Assembly (NCBI RefSeq): GCF_019097595.1
Contig: NC_080727.1
Span: 13,627,501-13,691,500, forward strand
DNA: 64,000 bases
Source: Hemibagrus wyckioides
Taxonomy: Eukaryota > Chordata > Actinopteri > Siluriformes > Bagridae
Direction: 5' to 3'
Every line of letters starts with the position of its first letter. Within the stretch, counting starts at the first letter, position 1. The position numbers and the translations under genes were made by a program. The notes beneath the pieces are model-generated. The model had not been told where the DNA came from and searched no databases. It worked only from the letters and a program-made list of their open reading frames with translations. Positions 58,128 through 64,000 of this stretch are shown here, piece after piece.

Positions 58128-58933
58128 TCAAGTGAATAACACTGATTATCTTGTTACAGTGGCTTCTGTCAAGAGCTGAGATGTATTGGGCAGCAATTAA
58201 ACGGTCAGTTCTAGAAGTTGATGTGTGGAAGCAGAAAAATAAGCCAAACATGAGGATCTGAGCAATTTCTACAAGGGTCAAATTGTGATGGATAGACGAC
58301 AGAGAATCTCCAAAACAGCAGGTCTTCTGGTATGTAGTGGCTAGTAATGACCTAAAAGGGTGAACTGAGGACAGGGTCATAAGCACCCAAGGCTCACTGA
58401 TGTGTGTGGGGAGCGAAGGCTAGTCTGTCTGGACTGATCCCTCAGAAGAGCTACTGTAGCACAATTTGCTGAAAAAATCATGCTGGCTATGATAGAAAGG
58501 TGTCATAATACACAGCTTGCTGCATATGGGGCTACGTAACTGGAGGCCAGTCAGAATGCTCATGCTGATCCCTGTCCACCCATGAAAGCACCTACAGTGG
58601 GCATGCAAGCATTAGAACTGTACCATGGAGCAATGCAAGAGGGTGGCTTGGTCTAATAAATCATTTTCTTTTACATTGTGTGGACATTCTGGTGCGTGTG
58701 TTGGCCTTTAAATTCTCCAGATCAGCATCGTGGGATGTGCCGGGTAAACAAGTCAGATCCATGGAGACGCCACCTCACAACTTACCGAACTTAAAGGATC
58801 TGCTGTCTTGCTGCCAGAGACCACAGCACACTTTCAGAGGTCTTGTGGAGTCCATGGTTTGAAGGGGCAAAGCTGTTTTGGTGGCACAAGGGAGACCTAC
58901 ACTATGTTAGGGAGGTGGTTTTATATGTCTGGT
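58128..58933 (+). mobile_element. Strongly decayed Tc1-like element (CAGGCATAACATTATGA family)
   Basis: Recognisable words in order: 'gttgatgtgtggaagcagaa', 'caaattgtgatggatagacg', 'agaatctccaaaacagcagg', 'gtgggcatgcaagcattaga' and 'ccacctcacaacttaccgaa'. They follow the plan of 30145-31281 with many deletions and no open frame. Confidence 0.7.
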
Positions 58934-61290
58934 ATATAATTATTTAGAATTACACCAGACATTAAAATAAAATTAATAATTGCACAAAGTCTTGTTAAAC
59001 AATTTAATATTACTAAATATTAAAGTTCATACTTGGATAGTTTATAAATCAGTATATAAAATTTGGAAACACCGCCACCTGCTGGACAATAAGACGAATT
59101 TCTAGCTTTCTTTATTTTGAAGAGTTTGTCACTGCTTGATTTTGAACAGTTCCAGTACAGTTCCCTCCAACTGTACTGGAACCATTTGATGCTAGTTCTG
59201 TTATTTTTACTATACAGTAAAGACATTTAGGTTCAAGAGGAATATGAGATAATGGATCAGAATTTTTTTTTTTCTTGATATTTTCATCTAGAGGTGTTTT
59301 TCAAACATTTAGAACATTGTACCTTTGATGGCAGATCACCACCCCATTTAATCTGAGCAAAAATACTGGAACAGATTACAGTATTACAGATCCCAGTATT
59401 GGAACAGTCTTTGGAACAGGAAAATCAAGTAAATAACACGTTGCATATCCCTCGCTTGTAATTATATCCAGATCCACGGACATCACCAAACTCTTCCGCA
59501 TTCTTCTTTTGTGATGCTTTTCCAGGCTTGTATTGCAGCTTCTTTCAGAAAGTCTCACCTTCAGAAGGTGAAATGCTGCTCAACTGGATTAAGATCTTTA
59601 AACAATTTTGTGCTGCTGCCTATCCTGGTCAGGACACTCTTGCAAAAAAGGGCGTTTAATCTCATTGTGCTTTTCCTGGTAAAAAAATAAATAAAGGCAG
59701 AATAAAAAAAAGAAAAGAAAATAAGATCTGGTGAGTGCCCTGGTCAATCTAAACCCGTCCACTTATTCCTATGATGACCTCATTTGTTTGTGTTTTGGCC
59801 AACTGTCTTGCTCTATGTTGTTCCTCCCAACTAGATTTAATGTATTTATCTGTAAATTGGCAGACAGAGTGTTTCTGTAAATATCTGAATTAATTCTTCT
59901 GTAAACATCATCAATAAAGAGTTACATCATCAGTAAAGATTAGCAAGTCCAGAAGCAGCCATTCAAGCCCAAGCCATGATGCTTATTATTTCTTTTCTTT
60001 TCTCTTTTTTTTTTTACCATGCTTGACCAATGAACCTGTAAGTTTTAGGTCACGATCCAAGATAATGAACATGTCATGTTAGGTCATGACTTTATTCAGT
60101 CTCCTGGGTCTTAACATTGACTTTCCAGTTGCCTTCTTCAGATGGTGCTTTATAATTAGTAGTCTAAAAAAAGCAAACCTCTGGGGTATGATTCACATTT
60201 TGGTGGTTAATTATAGACAGTGTTCATGTTTGCACTGATATATACAAAACAGATGGAACAGTTAGGAATGAATGTTTGATGGTAACTTTATATGAAGAGC
60301 TGTTATTATAGTACATACAGACATGCATTTCTTCCAGCTTCTCTTCATGTTTCACATTTATTTAAATGAACACAGTGTACTAAATTAAAGAGATTTATGT
60401 GAAGATTGTATGTGAAGATTATTGATTAGATTGTTGATTATTTTTTGTATGTTAACAGTGCATCTGTATGTGACATTACTGTTTCCACAAGCTCATTCAC
60501 AGGGACAAACAAGTCACATAATCCGAGACCTATAATAACTACATATTCACTAAAGAATTTTAACAAAGGGAAGATGTCGCTGGGGTTTTCTGTAGTCAGT
60601 TTCACATAGACTTAGTCTAATAATAAGTGCTTTGTAAAATATTTTGTGATGTGAAAATCTCAAATACTCAATGATCGGGTAATGTTTCCTGTAAGGAGAT
60701 TTAAAGTGACATTTATGGAAGGAGTCACTCTGTAACAATCCGAGGTGACGTGTAACTTTTTAAGTTTTTCGACATAGGAAAATCTTTACGATAGATGCAA
60801 CACAACATGATTCTTTTATTTATTTTCACAGGTGATTTTTAAATATTTCATTTATTTTCAGTAGATTTTTCATTTTAATACATAATTTGTTTATTTTCAT
60901 ATAAGATCCCCACATGACTCATTTACTTTCACATGTGATTTTTAAAAATAATCCCTTTATTTCCCTACGCGGACACAGAACAGGATACGCCTGGATGCAT
61001 GTCAGGCACACAGAACTCAGGGTTTATTTTCCTTTTTTTCTTTTTAACGCTGGCTTTATTTATCATCTATTTTAACACAATGTGTTGTACTTGTGAGTTC
61101 ACATGTACAATCTCAGAGCAAAACATTCAGAACTGCCCTTTCATATGACTTCCATATGTGATCACATTATTCACGTAATAGGAAAAAAGAGTATGTTACA
61201 CTGCATGTGTACTGTATGGGATGAAAAAATAAGGAGGTAAAGATTCTCTTTATAATCTCATTTAATCCTCTAAAGGATTCGGCATCGTCT
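58934..61290. other. Intergenic, nothing recognised
   Basis: AT-rich sequence between the decayed Tc1-like copy and the myl5 promoter. No coding exon supported. Confidence 0.45.
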
Positions 61291-61300
61291 AACAACGTGT

Positions 61301-61310
61301 CCATGTATGG
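61301..61310. promoter_or_regulatory. CArG-like box upstream of myl5
   Basis: CCATGTATGG, inside the palindrome gtccatgtatggac, one mismatch from CC(A/T)6GG. It lies about 90 bases upstream of the TATA-like box. SRF sites are common in striated-muscle promoters. Confidence 0.4.
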
Positions 61311-61387
61311 ACCTTTGGCCTGATTGCTGGTCCTGCTGGACCATTTCTGTCCCTAATGAAACATTCTGAGCCTCTCCCTCTCACCGA

Positions 61388-61404
61388 CAGCTGCTATATT
61401 TAAG
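61388..61404 (+). promoter_or_regulatory. E-box and TATA box of myl5
   Basis: CAGCTG (61388-61393), a MyoD-type E-box, is followed directly by TATATTTAAG (61395-61404). A start of transcription about 30 bases on, near 61430, would give a leader of about 45 bases before the ATG at 61475. Confidence 0.55.
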
Positions 61405-61474
61405 CTCAGATTTTCCACCTTGATTTCCACAATCAGCACAGTCTTTCAGGGAGCAGTGTTAGTGTGGGAGGAAA

Positions 61475-62651
61475 ATGGTAAAATGAGTTTTGTGAATTAT
61501 CAGTATATTTGATATAGATTTTCTGCCCATGGAAAGTCAATGGCAATTTCTTTTTGAATGTTTTAGTATTATCACTATGTTTCAGGCCAGCAGGAAGACC
61601 AAGAAGAAGGAAGGAGGCGCAAAACGTGCTCAAAGGGCCTCGTCCAACGTGTTCTCCATGTTCGAGCAGACTCAGATCCAGGAATTTAAAGAGGTATGAA
61701 TTCATCAGGAATACAGAAAACACTCAGTGATTCCCCACACCTATATTTTCATGTTTGAGACTAAACCATCATTTGTAAGGGTTTTTGTAATGGAGGTTTA
61801 GTGTGATTTGATATTGGCTATTAGCTAATTTGGTATCAATGCAACTGCAGCTAGCTATAAACTGAATTCTGACAGTACAAGAAATCATTTTTTATTCAAA
61901 TCTAATCTCTCTTATGACGATCATCTAAAAGCCACCAACAGGACAGCATAAGATGTTACGAAACTCATGGCACATCTACACATGCAATATTGGCAACAAC
62001 AAACTGGTTATGTTTCTGCTTCTATTAAACTGCTTTATATCTTCACAACACAATCCCCAATTCTAATGACTGATAATGTAAGCAGAAAGCAGTCATTTTC
62101 TTTAAACATGGGTCTATCATTAGAGGATCTTGTTCACTTTAATATTTGCAGTGATGGTTGGCATGGTTAAAAAGCAAATGTGTTTATGTGTGTGTTGCAT
62201 AAATAAAAACAAAAGGTCAAAACTAATCTGGGCTGAATTTCCTGAAAGCATCCTGCATCCTGATCCTGACCAGGCTTAAATCAGTTTGATTCAGAGTCTC
62301 AGGATTGGATTAAGTTGGAGAATTGAATTACTCTGTCTGATGATCATTTCTCTAACCCTGATGCAGGCATTCACACTTATCGATCAAAACAGAGACGGGT
62401 TCATTGACAAGGAGGATCTTAAAGACACGTATGCATCTCTTGGTCAGAATGGGTTTATTTTATTAATGAACTAATCATTGCTTAAATACTTTACAAGCAT
62501 TACATTGATTTTTATATTTAATTTAGATGTGCTTTTCAATCCACAGGAAAACTGAATGTCAAAGACAATGAACTGGAAGACATGCTTAAGGAAGCCAGTG
62601 GTCCAATCAATTTCACTATGTTTCTTAATCTGTTTGGAGAAAAACTGCATG
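61475..62651 (+). CDS. myl5: Myosin regulatory light chain 5, 5' part
   Basis: Regulatory light chains wrap the lever arm of myosin II and tune contraction; MYL5 is a striated-muscle type. Exons: 61475-61477 (Met codon only, donor GTAAAA), 61586-61693, 62367-62442 and 62547-62651. They join in phase to 98 codons of the roughly 173 expected; the two C-terminal EF-hand lobes are not in the window. The start [20 protein letters not shown] is nearly the human MYL5 N-terminus and distinguishes it from MYL2, MYL7, MYL10 and [17 protein letters not shown] holds the light-chain-kinase phosphorylation serines. The first EF-hand loop [12 protein letters not shown] is intact for metal binding. [19 protein letters not shown] follows. 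The separate Met-only exon is usual in this family but rests here on splice signals only. Confidence 0.93.
61586..61693 (+). CDS. myl5: myl5 exon 2
   Basis: 108 bases, phase 0, [20 protein letters not shown] then [16 protein letters not shown]. Acceptor 'tatgtttcag', donor GTATGA. Confidence 0.96.
62367..62442 (+). CDS. myl5: myl5 exon 3, EF-hand 1
   Basis: 76 bases, [20 protein letters not shown] then TYASL plus one base. Acceptor 'accctgatgcag', donor GTCAGA. Confidence 0.96.
62547..62651 (+). CDS. myl5: myl5 exon 4
   Basis: 105 bases, [20 protein letters not shown] then [14 protein letters not shown]. Acceptor 'caatccacag', donor GTGAGT. The next exon is not seen before the right end. 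Confidence 0.96.
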
Positions 62652-63440
62652 GTGAGTAACAACTAATGTGACAGAAATTTAGTAAAAGATACAACAGTGT
62701 ATTTATTTTACATTCATATGTGAATATAAAATACAACTTACATGCCAGGCTTGTACCAATCTAGTTATTTAATTAATTAAATAATTATTTTTTTTACTAT
62801 CTAATTAATTTTTACTATCACAAAGTAATGTAGATGAGTCAGGATAAGGATCATTAAATGAACAGTTTGGTGGAAATCATTTCCTCTTATCTGTGTAATT
62901 GATAGCAAGGTATTTTTGGTAGGTCCATATATTCACATTAAGCTATAATACTAACGCATAGTGTAGTGTCTCTGTCCTGAGACCACAAATAAGAGGTTTT
63001 GTCATAGGAAAATTCAAGGAAAATTTTAGTCTTAGTCTAGGTGTATGAAATATTTTTTGCCAACACATGAGACCCTAACATTATTGTCATGGCCATGTAC
63101 TTTGTAACACTATAAATTTCAGATGACTAGTATCCAAAATACTTCATCTTCTTATGTACAAAATAATATAGTACAAATACTATATTATCCTACAAAACAA
63201 CTGCATGTTTTGTTTTGAATGTATTTTTTTTACTAAATGTTCATGCCAAAGTATTTATTTTTTTTATTTAATTCAACAGAAATTTCAACAGAAATTTTCA
63301 GAAAATCTGAACTTCTGGTCTCAGTCTTGACATGGCCATGTCTTGTCATGGTCTTGGCTTGACTTGGATTCCATTGTGTTTGGTCTTGGTTGCAATCTTA
63401 AACCCAACATTACCAATGCAACTTTTAAGTTACAGACTCA
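62652..63440 (+). other. myl5: myl5 intron 4 (start)
   Basis: AT-rich; 63315-63400 is a degenerate run of 'gtcttgacatgg/gtcttggcttgacttgg' words. Confidence 0.65.
63315..63400. repeat. Degenerate 'cttgacttgg' minisatellite-like run
   Basis: Repeated 'cttgacatgg', 'cttgtcatgg', 'cttggcttga' and 'cttggtt' words. Confidence 0.5.
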
Positions 63441-63890
63441 TAGACACCAACCAGGCATAACATTATGACCAGTTGCCTAACATTGTGTTGGTCCCCCTTT
63501 TTGCTGCCAAAACAGCCCTGACCTGTCATGCATTATGTATTCTGACACCATTCTATCAGAACTTCTTCAGCACCACCCATGACCCTATCGCTGGTTCAAA
63601 ACTCTTCCTTCCTTGAACCACTTTTGATAGATACTGACCACTTCAGACCAGAAACACCCCACAAGAGCTGCAGTTTTGGAGATGCTCTGATCCAGTCGTC
63701 TAGCCATCACAATTTGGCCCTTGTCAAACCCGCTCAAAACCTTACACTTGCCCATTTTTCCTGCAAAATGTTCACTTGCTGCCTAATATATCCCACCCAC
63801 TAACAGGTGCCATGATGAGGAGATAATCGGTCTTATTCACTTCACCTGTCACTGCTCATAATGTTATAATGTTATGCCTGATCAGTGTAT
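63441..63890 (-). mobile_element. Tc1-derived MITE (CAGGCATAACATTATGA family), copy 5
   Basis: 450 bp with termini 'caggcataacattatgacc' and 'ttatgcctgatcagtgta'. It has the same internal junction as the copy at 4865, plus an extra deletion in the DNA-binding part. The 'ataatgtt' word is doubled at the right end. It lies in myl5 intron 4. Confidence 0.85.
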
Positions 63891-64000
63891 ACTCAAATAA
63901 CAAGTAATACACTAATATAGCTTCTGTAAATATCCTTAAATAATTAAAATTAAACACCATTATCATCTGAATCACTTTGGCTACAATTCTGCTTTGAGAC

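Noticed and set aside
63986..64000. 'ctgctttgagac' at the right end, possible third copy of the dispersed repeat at 33578/56888
   Set aside because: Only about 12 bases fit and the upstream sequence does not match, so it may be chance; the window ends there.
1..64000. CRISPR arrays, rRNA, functional tRNA genes, viral genes, toxin genes
   Set aside because: None seen. The tRNA-like heads belong to SINEs; tandem arrays are simple micro- or minisatellites.

Overview
The window is nuclear DNA of a ray-finned fish. The genes have short exons with GT-AG introns. The four recognised proteins resemble vertebrate SLC45A2, AMACR, betacellulin and MYL5. The rest is dominated by Tc1/mariner-type transposons, tRNA-derived SINEs, LINE remnants and microsatellites of the kinds common in teleosts. 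A repeat ending in a block similar to 'gctgctttgagacaatgtc' is one I associate with catfishes and their relatives, but I cannot name the species.

Layout, left to right. Positions 1-2,300: exon 1 of slc45a2 on the minus strand (1,128-1,611; later exons lie left of the window), with three MITF-type E-boxes upstream of it. Positions 2,300-7,800: intergenic, with two Tc1-like remnants and a SINE. Positions 8,357-24,100: amacr, minus strand, complete. It has five coding exons giving 382 residues, plus a predicted untranslated first exon near 24,000 with a ZNF143-like promoter motif. Its 7.3-kb intron 3 holds a nearly intact Tc1-like element (one internal stop), a duplicated promoter-like module and degenerate minisatellites. 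Positions 24,100-49,100: a gene-poor stretch filled with transposon copies, including one Tc1 element inserted inside another. Positions 49,162-55,594: btc (betacellulin), minus strand, complete. It has five small coding exons giving 177 residues with signal peptide, EGF-like domain, membrane segment and basic tail. Positions 56,000-61,300: repeats and intergenic sequence. Positions 61,395-62,651: the 5' half of myl5 on the plus strand, with a compact TATA promoter; its remaining exons lie beyond the right end or were not found.

The genes are not an operon and have unrelated jobs: melanosome transport, peroxisomal/mitochondrial branched-chain acyl-CoA racemisation, ErbB ligand, and myosin regulatory light chain. 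The commonest repeat is a Tc1-like family with terminal motif CAGGCATAACATTATGA. It is present as long, decayed copies and as five short copies sharing one internal deletion junction, which marks them as a deletion-derived MITE family that still carries the DNA-binding end of the transposase gene. I found no CRISPR array, virus-like gene, toxin gene or clearly new multi-gene system.
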